Source: Acidimicrobiales bacterium (lineage in GTDB: Bacteria > Actinomycetota > Acidimicrobiia > Acidimicrobiales > Aldehydirespiratoraceae). From it: a stretch of 41,994 nucleotides of DNA. Position numbers and translations under genes: made by a program. How positions within the stretch are numbered: position 1 is the stretch's first letter; every line of letters begins with the position of its first letter. The notes under the pieces are model-generated. The model was not told the DNA's origin, did no database searches, and worked only from the letters and a program-made list of their open reading frames with translations. Location of the stretch: assembly GCA_022425325.1 (NCBI GenBank), contig JAKMFW010000008.1, forward strand, positions 1 through 41,994. The letters are read 5' to 3'. This document shows, one piece after another, positions 1-6,742 of this stretch.

Positions 1-970
1 CCGCATGGCGTGTGTGCAGCGCCGGGAGCACGGCTCGGCACATGCGGTCGCGATCAACGGCTTCCAGCGCGATGCCCATCGCGCTCGAGATCTGCAACAG
101 GTTGCCCATGCGCTTGATGCCGTGCTCGCCGGCGGTGTGGTTCGTGCCGGCACCGTGCAGCACGGCGGGATTGAAGAACACAGCGTCCCCGGCGCGGAGC
201 TCGGTCTGCACGTGCCGCTCCGCGAACAGTTCGATCACTTCGGGCCGTCGCCAGGCCAGGTAGCCCGGCCCGTACTTGTGCGAATGGGGGAGCAGCATCG
301 TCGGCCCCGACTCGATCGGCATATCGACGTGGGCCACAGCGCCTTGCAGGGTGAGCATGGGTGACAGCACATGGACGTGCGCCGGGTAACGCTCTGCCTG
401 CTCATCGGTCATGAAGCCGAGGTGGTAGTCGCGGTGCGGCGACTGTGACACCCCGCCGGGGTTGACCACGTTGAGCTGGGAAGTCACCTGGTACGCCGGC
501 CCGAGCCAGGCGGTCGAGACGAGTTCGAGCGCCTCGAACGCGTAGTAGTCGACGAAGGTCTCGGGATCGGCGATGGCCAGTTTCTCCATCGCATTCCACA
601 CCCGATCGTTCGCCCCAGGGGTTGCGAAGTGATCGCCGCGAGCGAGGCCGTCGGCTTTCTCCTGTGCGATCAAGGACTCGAAGGCGGCAGTCGCTCGTGC
701 GATGACGTCGGGGGCGACCGCGTTGCGCATCACGACCACACCCGGGCCGGCGCCGAACACATCGCTCAGCTCCTCGATCACCGCGCGACATTGCTCGGGG
801 CTTCGCTCAGTCGCCGCGTCGTAGACCACGACTTCGCGGTCGATCGCCTCAGCGTTCGGGTATCGCTCGGCCGGGGTGACGGTGTCGACCAACGCCCGCA
901 AATCGTCGACGTCGACATCGTCGACGGTGAAGAACGCTCGGTGACGCTGGAGATCCGGTGCCGAAGCCAT
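1..970 (-). CDS. Phytanoyl-CoA dioxygenase (PhyH) family protein, 3' end outside window
   Basis: The reverse strand reads without a stop from ATG 970-968 to the window edge, giving 323 codons. The product looks like a non-haem Fe(II)/2-oxoglutarate oxygenase of the PhyH family. The iron triad is visible as His179-x-Asp181 in SPHRDYH and His272 in VLHGAGTNH, about 90 residues later as expected for a double-stranded beta-helix. PhyH enzymes hydroxylate acyl-CoAs and many small metabolites; the substrate cannot be told from sequence. The C-terminus is missing only because the window ends. The start is supported by a TAGCGT element 7 nt upstream and the lack of a Shine-Dalgarno sequence. The downstream neighbour is not visible; upstream lies the small Cys-rich gene on the same strand. 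Confidence 0.88.
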   Translation of the reverse strand, partial: MASAPDLQRHRAFFTVDDVDVDDLRALVDTVTPAERYPNAEAIDREVVVYDAATERSPEQCRAVIEELSDVFGAGPGVVVMRNAVAPDVIARATAAFESLIAQEKADGLARGDHFATPGANDRVWNAMEKLAIADPETFVDYYAFEALELVSTAWLGPAYQVTSQLNVVNPGGVSQSPHRDYHLGFMTDEQAERYPAHVHVLSPMLTLQGAVAHVDMPIESGPTMLLPHSHKYGPGYLAWRRPEVIELFAERHVQTELRAGDAVFFNPAVLHGAGTNHTAGEHGIKRMGNLLQISSAMGIALEAVDRDRMCRAVLPALHTRHA

Positions 971-977
971 ACCCCCG

Positions 978-983
978 ACGCTA
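978..983 (-). promoter_or_regulatory. -10 element (TAGCGT) of the PhyH gene
   Basis: TAGCGT on the minus strand ends 7 nt before ATG 970. There is no purine-rich ribosome binding site between, so a leaderless transcript starting at or near the A of ATG is inferred. Confidence 0.5.
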
Positions 984-1000
984 CGACGTCGGTCTGATGT

Positions 1001-1022
1001 TGACCAGCATCGATGCCGGTCA
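1001..1022. repeat. 22-bp near-perfect palindrome upstream of the PhyH promoter
   Basis: Outer arms TGACC and GGTCA flank the self-complementary core GCATCGATGC. One pair only (position 6 with 17) is mismatched. It lies 17 bp upstream of the PhyH -10 element and overlaps the stop codon of the small Cys-rich gene. It could be an operator over the -35 region or an intergenic RNA hairpin; no T-run follows, which argues against a classical terminator. Confidence 0.5.
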
Positions 1023-1187
1023 GTCGCAGATGTCCTCGGCGGTGAGTTCGACATCCCAACGATCGAGACAGTCCCGGCACCGGAAGGCGACGATGTCACC
1101 CGGCTCCCAGCCCTCGTCGGGCTCGTAGCTGATCAACGAGCAGACACCGCCGCAGTCGACACAGGTGATGGTCGTCGGAATCGCCAC
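1020..1187 (-). CDS. Small Cys-rich (zinc-ribbon-like) protein, 55 aa
   Basis: GTG 1187-1185 opens a 55-residue frame ending in TGA at 1022-1020. Two CxxC pairs, Cys9/Cys12 and Cys37/Cys40, with additional Cys16 and Cys54, suggest a small zinc ribbon. The C-terminal half is acidic. The start is chosen because a TACGGT element sits exactly 6 nt upstream and because the longer frame would run through the coding start of the divergent rsmD. I do not recognise a named family; metal binding is inferred from the cysteine spacing alone. It is transcribed divergently from rsmD and may share a message with the PhyH gene, although that gene has its own -10-like sequence. Confidence 0.65.
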   Translation of the reverse strand: MAIPTTITCVDCGGVCSLISYEPDEGWEPGDIVAFRCRDCLDRWDVELTAEDICD

Positions 1188-1193
1188 ACCCCG

Positions 1194-1199
1194 ACCGTA
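1194..1199 (-). promoter_or_regulatory. -10 element (TACGGT) of the small Cys-rich gene
   Basis: TACGGT on the minus strand ends 6 nt before GTG 1187; no Shine-Dalgarno sequence intervenes. A leaderless start is inferred. Confidence 0.5.
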
Positions 1200-1233
1200 C
1201 GCCGAACCGGCGCGGAAAGGGCACACTGTCGAC

Positions 1234-1782
1234 ATGCGTGTGGTCTCAGGAGATCTCGGTGGACGAAAGCTCGTCACCCCTGACGGGAGCGACACGCGCC
1301 CGACCTCCGATCGGGTGCGGGAGGCGATGTTCAACTCCTTGTTCTCACTCGACGCCATCGAGGGCGCCCGCGTCCTCGATGCCTTCGCCGGCTCCGGCGC
1401 ACTCGGGATCGAGGCGCTGTCCCGCGGCGCGCTGCACGCCACGTTCGTCGAGACCGGACGCAACGCACTGGCGGCACTGCGAGAGAACATCGAGACGCTG
1501 CAGCTCGGTGCCCAGGGTCGCGTCGTGCCTGGTGACGCACTTGCGCACCTCGAGCGGACCGCAGCCGCGGGCGAGGTCTATGACCTGGTCCTGCTCGACC
1601 CGCCGTACGGCTTCGATCAATGGGACGAACTCCTGGCCGCAGTCCCGGTCGGTGCACGGGTCGTGATCGAGTCCGATCGCGAGGTCATCGTGCCTGATTC
1701 GTGGGAGGTACACCGCCGGAAGCGCTACGGGGGTACCGTAGTCACGCTCGCGACGGCGAGCGCTCAGGGAGAGACACCGTGA
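1234..1782 (+). CDS. rsmD: 16S rRNA m2G966 methyltransferase RsmD
   Basis: A 182-residue class I SAM-dependent methyltransferase that in known family members methylates G966 of 16S rRNA. It begins with the family-typical MRVVSGDLGGRKL at ATG 1234. The SAM-binding glycine loop VLDAFAGSGALGIEAL follows at about residues 45-60, then the catalytic motif IV DPPYGF at about residues 128-133. Length matches the family. A longer frame opens upstream but has no homology-like sequence. The stop overlaps the coaD start by 4 nt (GTGA), so the two are probably translationally coupled. The pair rsmD-coaD is common in bacteria. Confidence 0.93.
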   Translation: MRVVSGDLGGRKLVTPDGSDTRPTSDRVREAMFNSLFSLDAIEGARVLDAFAGSGALGIEALSRGALHATFVETGRNALAALRENIETLQLGAQGRVVPGDALAHLERTAAAGEVYDLVLLDPPYGFDQWDELLAAVPVGARVVIESDREVIVPDSWEVHRRKRYGGTVVTLATASAQGETP

Positions 1783-2255
1783 CTCGTGTTCTGTATCCGG
1801 GCTCGTTCGACCCGGTCCACAACGGCCATATCGAGATCATCACGACAGCGTCGGAACTGTTCGACGAGGTGGTCGTGGCTGCGATGCGCAACCCGCAGAA
1901 GGGGGGCGGTTCGTTCAGCCTCGACGAACGTGAGGAAATGATCCAGGAGTCCGTCGGCCATCTCGGCAACGTGAGCATCACGATGTTCTCGTCGCTGGTG
2001 GTCGACCTCGCCAAGGAGATCGACGCCGACTTCATCATCAAGGGCCTTCGCGCCGTGTCGGACTTCGAGAACGAACTCCAGATGGCGCAGATGAACAACG
2101 CCGTCTCCGGAGTGCACACCCTCTTCATCCCGTCGGCGTCGAAATCGTCGTTCCTCGCATCGAAGTTCATTCGAGAGATCGCCAAGTTCGGTGGCGATGT
2201 GTCGTCGATGGTGCCGGAGGCGGTCAACCGTCGGATCAAGGAACGTTTCGGGTGA
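1779..2255 (+). CDS. coaD: Phosphopantetheine adenylyltransferase CoaD (PPAT)
   Basis: A 158-residue cytoplasmic enzyme that transfers AMP from ATP to 4'-phosphopantetheine, the penultimate step of coenzyme A synthesis. The N-terminal YPGSFDPVHNGH carries the nucleotidyltransferase HxGH signature, and the C-terminal SSFLASKFIREIAKFGGDV region corresponds to the ISSTxVR ATP-binding motif. Length is typical. It starts with GTG overlapping the rsmD stop and its own stop overlaps the next GTG, so it sits inside a tight operon. CoA made here supplies the phosphopantetheine arm of the acyl carrier protein encoded 2.5 kb downstream. Confidence 0.96.
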   Translation: MTRVLYPGSFDPVHNGHIEIITTASELFDEVVVAAMRNPQKGGGSFSLDEREEMIQESVGHLGNVSITMFSSLVVDLAKEIDADFIIKGLRAVSDFENELQMAQMNNAVSGVHTLFIPSASKSSFLASKFIREIAKFGGDVSSMVPEAVNRRIKERFG

Positions 2256-2812
2256 GCGGGGAGCAGGGCGCACTGCCGCCGGATTACCGCTCGCCGCAGG
2301 CTGAGGCGCTGCTCCGTCAGGCAATCGAACTGATCGAGCAGGCGCGGCCGATGCCGCTGTCGGCATCGTCCATGATCAGCAAGGACGAGGTGCTCGCCGT
2401 GTTGCAGGCGGCGGCACAGGCACTCCCCGAGGAGTTACGTGCCGCTCGTTGGCTGCTGAAGGAACGGCAAGACTTCCTCGCCAGGGTCCAGGCCGAGGGC
2501 GATCAGATCATCGCCACCTCGCGTTCGCAGGCTGAGCAGATGGTGCAGCGCACGGAGCTGGTGAAGATGGCCGAGGAGCGGGCTCGTTCGATCGTCGCTG
2601 ACGCCGAGGAACAGGCCCGACACCTCAAACTCGAGACCGAGGACTGGTGCGACCAGAAACTCGGTGCCATGCAGGTCGTGCTCGAACGCACGATGACGAC
2701 GGTCGCCTCGGGTCGAGCCCGACTGCAGGGGGCGGAACGCCGCGAGGCCGAGCCGGCTCCTGCGCCGGTCGAGCCGGAAACCCCCGAGGGCTTTTTCGAT
2801 CAGGACGAGTGA
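2252..2812 (+). CDS. SepIVA/DivIVA-like coiled-coil protein
   Basis: A 186-residue soluble protein. Residues 10-75 contain a RPMPLSAS...KDEVL segment resembling the N-terminal part of mycobacterial SepIVA, a DivIVA-related septation factor. Residues about 70-145 are a charged Ala/Glu/Gln-rich coiled coil, and the last 35 residues are an acidic Pro/Ala tail. The position immediately before DUF177 and upstream of rnc-fpg-smc matches the mycobacterial SepIVA neighbourhood as I know it. It could be mistaken for an ATP synthase b-subunit because of the coiled coil, but it has no membrane segment. A role in cell-wall or septum assembly is inferred. The GTG start overlaps the coaD stop; its stop overlaps the next ATG. 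Confidence 0.7.
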   Translation: MSGEQGALPPDYRSPQAEALLRQAIELIEQARPMPLSASSMISKDEVLAVLQAAAQALPEELRAARWLLKERQDFLARVQAEGDQIIATSRSQAEQMVQRTELVKMAEERARSIVADAEEQARHLKLETEDWCDQKLGAMQVVLERTMTTVASGRARLQGAERREAEPAPAPVEPETPEGFFDQDE

Positions 2813-3339
2813 TGGTGGGGTCGTCCACCAGCGGTGCCGATCGTCTCGTCATCGACGTCGTCGAACTGCAACGTCGGACCGGTACACGACGGGACGTCCG
2901 CGCCTCGCTCGTCCTGCCCGACCTCGAGGTGGGGGAGCGCTGTGTTCTCGAAGGCCGACTCGACGTCGACCTCGTCGTCGAGGCGGCGACCGAAGGAATC
3001 GTGGCCGTCGGCGCAGTGCGTGGCGAGTCCCGCGTGCCGTGTCGCCGCTGCCTGGACGACGTGATCGAGCCGCTCGAAGTCGAGATGCGCGAGATCTTCG
3101 AGCGGCACCCGACCGAGGGCGAGACCTGGCCGATCGAAGACGAGCGCATCGATCTCACCCCGGCCGTACGCGAGCTCGCGTTGCTCGGTTTGCCGCTCGC
3201 GCCGGTGTGCCGTGAGGACTGCGCCGGCCCCGAGCCCGACCGCTTTCCAGCGATGGCACACGTCGAACCAGTCGACGACGCCCCACCGCCGCGTGACGAG
3301 CGATGGGCAGCGCTCGACGACCTGACCTTCGACGACTGA
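2812..3339 (+). CDS. DUF177 / YceD family protein
   Basis: A 175-residue protein of the DUF177 (YceD) family, which in bacteria nearly always precedes rpmF and is thought to act in ribosome or 23S rRNA maturation. Visible family hallmarks are the central CRRCLDD segment at about residues 82-88 and a distal pair in LAPVCREDCAGP at about residues 132-143, which could form a metal-binding cluster. The C-terminus is acidic and ends in ALDDL, typical of the family. ATG 2812 overlaps the preceding stop (TGATG), which decides against the much longer upstream frame. rpmF follows after 118 nt. Confidence 0.88.
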   Translation: MVGSSTSGADRLVIDVVELQRRTGTRRDVRASLVLPDLEVGERCVLEGRLDVDLVVEAATEGIVAVGAVRGESRVPCRRCLDDVIEPLEVEMREIFERHPTEGETWPIEDERIDLTPAVRELALLGLPLAPVCREDCAGPEPDRFPAMAHVEPVDDAPPPRDERWAALDDLTFDD

Positions 3340-3394
3340 CCACCGACTTCGACGACTCCACCGAAGAGGGTGGGGAACCGGCCCCGGAGGTCGC

Positions 3395-3400
3395 TAACCT
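3395..3400 (+). promoter_or_regulatory. -10 element (TAACCT) before rpmF
   Basis: TAACCT lies 57 nt upstream of the rpmF ATG, in the 118-nt gap after the DUF177 gene. It would give a leader of about 50 nt containing the AGGA ribosome binding site at about 3447-3450. It suggests that rpmF-plsX also has its own promoter. Confidence 0.35.
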
Positions 3401-3457
3401 TTGACGGTCGTGCCGACGAGTCGCGTCGGCGTTCAGAACGCACAGCAGGAACGCATC

Positions 3458-3637
3458 ATGGCTGTCCCGAAGCGGAAGATGTCCAAGTCGAAGAGCCGGA
3501 GCCGCAAGGCCTCGGCATGGCGCGTCGGTCGCACCGCTCGCAGCGCCTGCCCGAACTGCGGCGCCTCGAAGCGCCCGCACCGGGCCTGCGGCAACTGCGG
3601 CTGGTACGCCGGCCGTCAGGCGATCGAGGTCGACTGA
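3458..3637 (+). CDS. rpmF: 50S ribosomal protein L32, zinc-binding form
   Basis: A 59-residue basic ribosomal protein. It starts MAVPKRKMSKSKSRSRKA, the standard L32 N-terminus, and carries CPNCG and CGNCG separated by ten residues, the four-cysteine zinc ribbon of the C+ form. Retention of all four cysteines means it is the zinc-dependent rather than the zinc-independent paralogue. ATG 3458 is preceded by AGGA at good spacing; a TTG-started longer frame at 3401 is ignored because it adds nothing L32-like. plsX begins 4 nt after the stop, as in many bacteria. Confidence 0.96.
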   Translation: MAVPKRKMSKSKSRSRKASAWRVGRTARSACPNCGASKRPHRACGNCGWYAGRQAIEVD

Positions 3638-3641
3638 TCAC

Positions 3642-4637
3642 ATGCTGCCCATCGCTGTCGATGCCATGGGCGGCGACAACGCCCCCGACGCCATTGTCGA
3701 GGGAGCCAGGCGCGCAGTCGACGAACTCGGCGTGTCCGTCGTGCTCGTTGGCAAGCCCGGCGAGATGGGTGATACCGGCGACCTGCCGGTGATCGAGGCC
3801 TCCGAAGTCATCGCCATGGACGCCGAGCCCGGCTCGAGCGTCCGCAAGATGAAGGACTCCTCGCTCGTTCGGGCCGCCGAGGCGGTCCGAGACGGCAATG
3901 CTTCCGCAATGGTCTCTGCGGGCAACACCGGCGCCACGATGGCGTCCGCGCTGCTTCGGATGGGCCGCATCAAGGGCATTCAGCGTCCGGCGATCGCCAC
4001 GCCGATCCCGGTCCCCGGCTCCACTCCGACCACCCTCCTCGACGCCGGCGCCAACGCCGAGTGCAAGCCCGAGTGGCTCGTCGAGTTCGCCCAGATGGGC
4101 GGTGTCTACGCCCGCGACCGCTTCGGTATCGAGCGCCCCAAGGTCGGTCTGTTGTCGATCGGCGAAGAAGCAGGGAAGGGCAGCCCCTTTGTCAAGGAGT
4201 GCTTCGAGCTCCTGAGCGATCCGGCCTGGGCCGCCGCCACCGACTGTGAGTGGATCGGCAACGTCGAGGGCCGCGACGTCATGACCAACGAAGCCGATGT
4301 CATCGTCACCGACGGGTTCACCGGCAACGTCACGCTCAAGACGCTCGAGGGCGCGATGCGGGCGATCATGGGTCGCCTCCTGATGGCGCTCGACACCGAC
4401 GACGACACGCGTGCTGCCGGCGCTGCGCTTGGTCCCGCACTCGACACGATGGTCAGCGAACTGCACCCCGATTCCGTCGGTGGAGCGCTGCTGCTCGGCG
4501 TGAAGGGCGTATGTGTGATCTCCCACGGCTCGTCGAGTCCCGACGCCATGGTGAACGCCATCCGGGTCGCCTCGGAGATGGTCGAGGTCGAGATGGTCGA
4601 TCACCTGACCACAGCGGCCGCTTCCGCCGCCGACTGA
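3642..4637 (+). CDS. plsX: Phosphate acyltransferase PlsX
   Basis: A 331-residue peripheral membrane enzyme converting acyl-ACP and phosphate to acyl-phosphate, the donor for PlsY in phosphatidic acid synthesis. Family signatures are the N-terminal IAVDAMGGDNAP, the internal SAGNTGA at about residues 92-98, the LLDAGANAEC segment, GEEAGKGS and the C-terminal GVKGVCVISHGSS. Length and order match the family. It lies between rpmF and acpP, the conserved location, and acts directly on the acyl carrier protein encoded next. The 143 nt before acpP contain a possible separate promoter. Confidence 0.95.
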   Translation: MLPIAVDAMGGDNAPDAIVEGARRAVDELGVSVVLVGKPGEMGDTGDLPVIEASEVIAMDAEPGSSVRKMKDSSLVRAAEAVRDGNASAMVSAGNTGATMASALLRMGRIKGIQRPAIATPIPVPGSTPTTLLDAGANAECKPEWLVEFAQMGGVYARDRFGIERPKVGLLSIGEEAGKGSPFVKECFELLSDPAWAAATDCEWIGNVEGRDVMTNEADVIVTDGFTGNVTLKTLEGAMRAIMGRLLMALDTDDDTRAAGAALGPALDTMVSELHPDSVGGALLLGVKGVCVISHGSSSPDAMVNAIRVASEMVEVEMVDHLTTAAASAAD

Positions 4638-4706
4638 CCTCGGTCCAACGCCCCACACTCACGGGATTCCTGCGCTCGTTCACAAGCGCGCAAGGCGCGA
4701 AACCGG

Positions 4707-4712
4707 TAGGGT
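4707..4712 (+). promoter_or_regulatory. Possible -10 element (TAGGGT) before acpP
   Basis: TAGGGT lies in the plsX-acpP gap. It would give a leader of about 60 nt with a GGGGGAG ribosome binding site at 4768-4774. No good -35 hexamer is seen at 17 bp. Confidence 0.3.
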
Positions 4713-4780
4713 GCGCCTGCCTCGGATCGCATGCGTTGCGAAATGGGGCCTGTGAAGCCGATTCGCCGGGGGAGAACACC

Positions 4781-5071
4781 GTGCCCGCCGAAACCCACGT
4801 CGAGGGGGAGCCGATGGAACGCAACGACGTCGTGACACTCGTGAAGGACCGCTTGGCCGAGATCCTGGAGATCGAGCCGTCCGAGATCAACGAAGGCGAT
4901 GCCTTCGCCGAGGATCTCGATGCCGACTCGCTCGCCCTGATCGAGCTGGTCGAGGCGATCGAAGAGGAGCTCGCCGAGCGCACCACGGGCTTCCGGATCG
5001 AAGACGAGGACCTCGAGGACCTCCGCACCGTTCGCGATGCGGTCGACTACGTGGTCGCCAAGTTGGGCTGA
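4781..5071 (+). CDS. acpP: Acyl carrier protein
   Basis: An acidic carrier protein of 96 residues from GTG 4781, or 85 from ATG 4814. The phosphopantetheine attachment site is the Ser in DADSLAL (residue 39 counted from the ATG), followed by the acidic helix II (ELVEAIEEE) and the typical helical C-terminus. It shuttles acyl chains for fatty acid synthesis and PlsX. The start is uncertain: the GTG has GGGGGAG 6 nt upstream, whereas the ATG has a similar sequence only 3 nt upstream but better fits the usual N-terminus. The next gene, rnc, lies in the same reading frame with only CCC between this TGA and its first possible start codon. Confidence 0.93.
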   Translation: MPAETHVEGEPMERNDVVTLVKDRLAEILEIEPSEINEGDAFAEDLDADSLALIELVEAIEEELAERTTGFRIEDEDLEDLRTVRDAVDYVVAKLG

Positions 5072-5074
5072 CCC

Positions 5075-5788
5075 CTGTTCTCTGCGGCGCTGTCCACCAC
5101 CCTCGAGGAGCGACTCGGTTATCACTTTGTTGAGCCGGGCCTGCTGATTCATGCCCTCACGCACCGGTCGTGGTGCGCTGAGCATCCCGGCGATGAGTCG
5201 AACGAACGGCTCGAGTTCCTGGGCGATGCCGTGCTCGGTGTCGTGGTGACCGACCACCTGTTCTCGGCCTTCCCTGATCTGCCCGAGGGGCAACTGGCCA
5301 AGGCACGGGCTGCGGTCGTCTCGTCGACCACGCTCGCCGAGGTCGGTCTCGAACTCGGAGTCGGGCTCGATCTGCGCCTCGGCAAAGGCGAGGATGCCTC
5401 CGGCGGTCGAGAGAAGGCATCGATCCTGGCTGATGCGGTCGAGGCCGTGCTCGGTGCGATGTACCTCGACGGCGGCGTTGAGCCGGTCCGTCGCCTCGTC
5501 CTCGAGCAGCTCAGCGAACGCATCGACCAGGCCGCCGAGCGCCCTGGCGACAAGGACTACAAGACTCGCCTCCAGGAGGTCGCAGCACACGACGGGTTCA
5601 CGCCCCCCGTGTACGCGTTGACGGAGAGCGGGCCCGACCACCACAAGCGATTCCACGCAACGGTGGCGGTCGGTGGAGAACGCTTGGGGGCCGGTACCGG
5701 CACCTCGAAGAAAGAAGCCGAGCAGAAGGCGGCTCGTGCCGCTTACGAGCGGCGTTCGGCACAGGATGGAGTCCGTGATGATGTTTGA
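5075..5788 (+). CDS. rnc: Ribonuclease III, apparent non-canonical start
   Basis: Double-strand-specific endoribonuclease for rRNA and mRNA processing, 237 residues if begun at CTG 5075. The N-terminal TTLEERLGYHF helix, the THRSW segment and the signature NERLEFLGDAVLG at about residues 45-57 with its metal-binding acidic residues are present. The double-stranded RNA-binding domain spans about residues 160-232, ending GTSKKEAEQKAA. Between the acpP stop at 5069-5071 and the conserved fold there is no ATG, GTG or TTG; only CTG 5075 and CTG 5090 are usable. The first GTG in frame, 5231, would delete the catalytic signature and is rejected. The 3' end overlaps the fpg-like gene by 11 nt. The fold is certain, the start is not. 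Confidence 0.9.
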   Translation: MFSAALSTTLEERLGYHFVEPGLLIHALTHRSWCAEHPGDESNERLEFLGDAVLGVVVTDHLFSAFPDLPEGQLAKARAAVVSSTTLAEVGLELGVGLDLRLGKGEDASGGREKASILADAVEAVLGAMYLDGGVEPVRRLVLEQLSERIDQAAERPGDKDYKTRLQEVAAHDGFTPPVYALTESGPDHHKRFHATVAVGGERLGAGTGTSKKEAEQKAARAAYERRSAQDGVRDDV

Positions 5789-6614
5789 GCTACCCGAGGT
5801 CGAGACGGTTCGCCGCGAACTCGATCGCGACCTGGTGGGCAAGAAGGTGAAGACGGTCGAGGCGTCGAGCATGGCCGTGCTCAAGCGCTACAAGAATCGC
5901 AAGGCGTTCACCGGCCAGCTCGACGACATGAAGATCACCGGCGTCCGTCGGCGTGGGCTGTACCTCCTCATCGTGCTCGACGGTGACTCGACCCTGGTGG
6001 TCAACCTCGGCTCGTCCGGTTCGCTGCGACGAAACGCCAACAAGAACAAGGTCGAGGACTCCACCGAGGTGGTCATCACCTTCACCCAGCACGGTCAGCT
6101 CCGCCTGGTGGATCCCGACGGCACGGCCGAGATGTTCGTCGTCGACACCGCCGCGCTTGCCGACGAGATCCCCGAGCTCGAGGATCACGGCCTTGATCCG
6201 GTCGACGAACCAGTGTCGTGGACCGAGTTCGGCCGGGCGCTCCTGCAGCGCAACGTCAAACTCAAGACCTTGCTGCTCGACGACACCTTCGTCGTCGGTA
6301 TCGGCAATCTCTACGCCGATGAGATCCTCTACGAAGCCGGTCTGCGTTACGACCGTCTGAGCAACTCGCTGTTGAGCCAGGAGATCCGTCGTCTCCATCG
6401 CGCCTTGGTCGGCACGCTCCACGACGCCATCAAGTACCGCGGGACATCGTTGTCCGATCGTCCGTTCGTCGACCCGTTCGGCGTGCCTGGTGACTATGCC
6501 GAGCACTTGGCGGTCTTCGGAAAGCACGGCGATCTGAGCAGCCGGAGTCGCCTCCCGATCCAGCGGGTGAAGTTCGGCGGCGTCTGGACCTACTTCTGCG
6601 ATACCCAGGTCTGA
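5778..6614 (+). CDS. Fpg/Nei-family DNA glycosylase homologue, probably catalytically degenerate
   Basis: A 278-residue protein in the rnc-smc interval normally held by fpg (mutM). The fold is clear: ELPEVETVRREL at the N-terminus, the NLGSSGSLRR strand and VVGIGNLYADEIL, the helix-two-turn-helix DNA-binding segment. Key residues are missing. Active Fpg begins Met-Pro-Glu and uses the processed Pro as nucleophile; here Phe stands in that place (MFELPEV). The hairpin Lys of the usual RRxxKYL is Leu (RRRGLYLL). DPRRFG of the lesion-recognition loop is DPDGTAEMF. The zinc finger has lost three of four Cys (GDLSSRS, YFCDTQV). ATG 5778 and 5781 are both possible, with GGAG 5768-5771 upstream. Base-excision activity is doubtful; non-catalytic DNA binding is inferred. 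Confidence 0.8.
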   Translation: MMFELPEVETVRRELDRDLVGKKVKTVEASSMAVLKRYKNRKAFTGQLDDMKITGVRRRGLYLLIVLDGDSTLVVNLGSSGSLRRNANKNKVEDSTEVVITFTQHGQLRLVDPDGTAEMFVVDTAALADEIPELEDHGLDPVDEPVSWTEFGRALLQRNVKLKTLLLDDTFVVGIGNLYADEILYEAGLRYDRLSNSLLSQEIRRLHRALVGTLHDAIKYRGTSLSDRPFVDPFGVPGDYAEHLAVFGKHGDLSSRSRLPIQRVKFGGVWTYFCDTQV

Positions 6615-6658
6615 CCCCCGCTCATCAGGCCGCCTCAGCATGATCGGCCTTGCGGATT

Positions 6659-6678
6659 TCCACAGGGAATCCACAGGG
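6659..6678 (+). promoter_or_regulatory. Tandem TCCACAGGG repeats upstream of smc (DnaA-box core)
   Basis: TCCACAGGG occurs at 6659-6667 and again at 6670-6678, an 11-bp period or one helical turn. TCCACA is the conserved core of the actinobacterial DnaA box, but the flanking bases fit the full 9-mer poorly. They end about 50 bp upstream of the smc -10 element. The same 9-mer occurs before ftsK. Confidence 0.4.
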
Positions 6679-6729
6679 GAGAGCGAATTTCCCCAGGGCC
6701 GAGGACTACACGGATGTAATTTGGGTTGT

Positions 6730-6735
6730 TAAGTT
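6730..6735 (+). promoter_or_regulatory. -10 element (TAAGTT) of smc
   Basis: TAAGTT ends exactly 7 nt before the smc ATG 6743 and no Shine-Dalgarno sequence precedes that ATG. A leaderless message is inferred. A second -10-like sequence, TGTAAT, lies at 6715-6720. Confidence 0.5.
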
Positions 6736-6742
6736 CGTCTCG

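Noticed and set aside
3456-4658. 400-codon minus-strand open frame opposite rpmF and plsX
   Set aside because: Antisense shadow of two conserved genes.
5069-5071. TGA between acpP and rnc as a selenocysteine or programmed read-through codon
   Set aside because: No SECIS-like hairpin is evident and the acyl carrier protein ends naturally here; kept only as one explanation for the missing rnc start.
6659-6678. Replication origin near smc
   Set aside because: Only two imperfect boxes, no AT-rich unwinding region and no dnaA or dnaN nearby.
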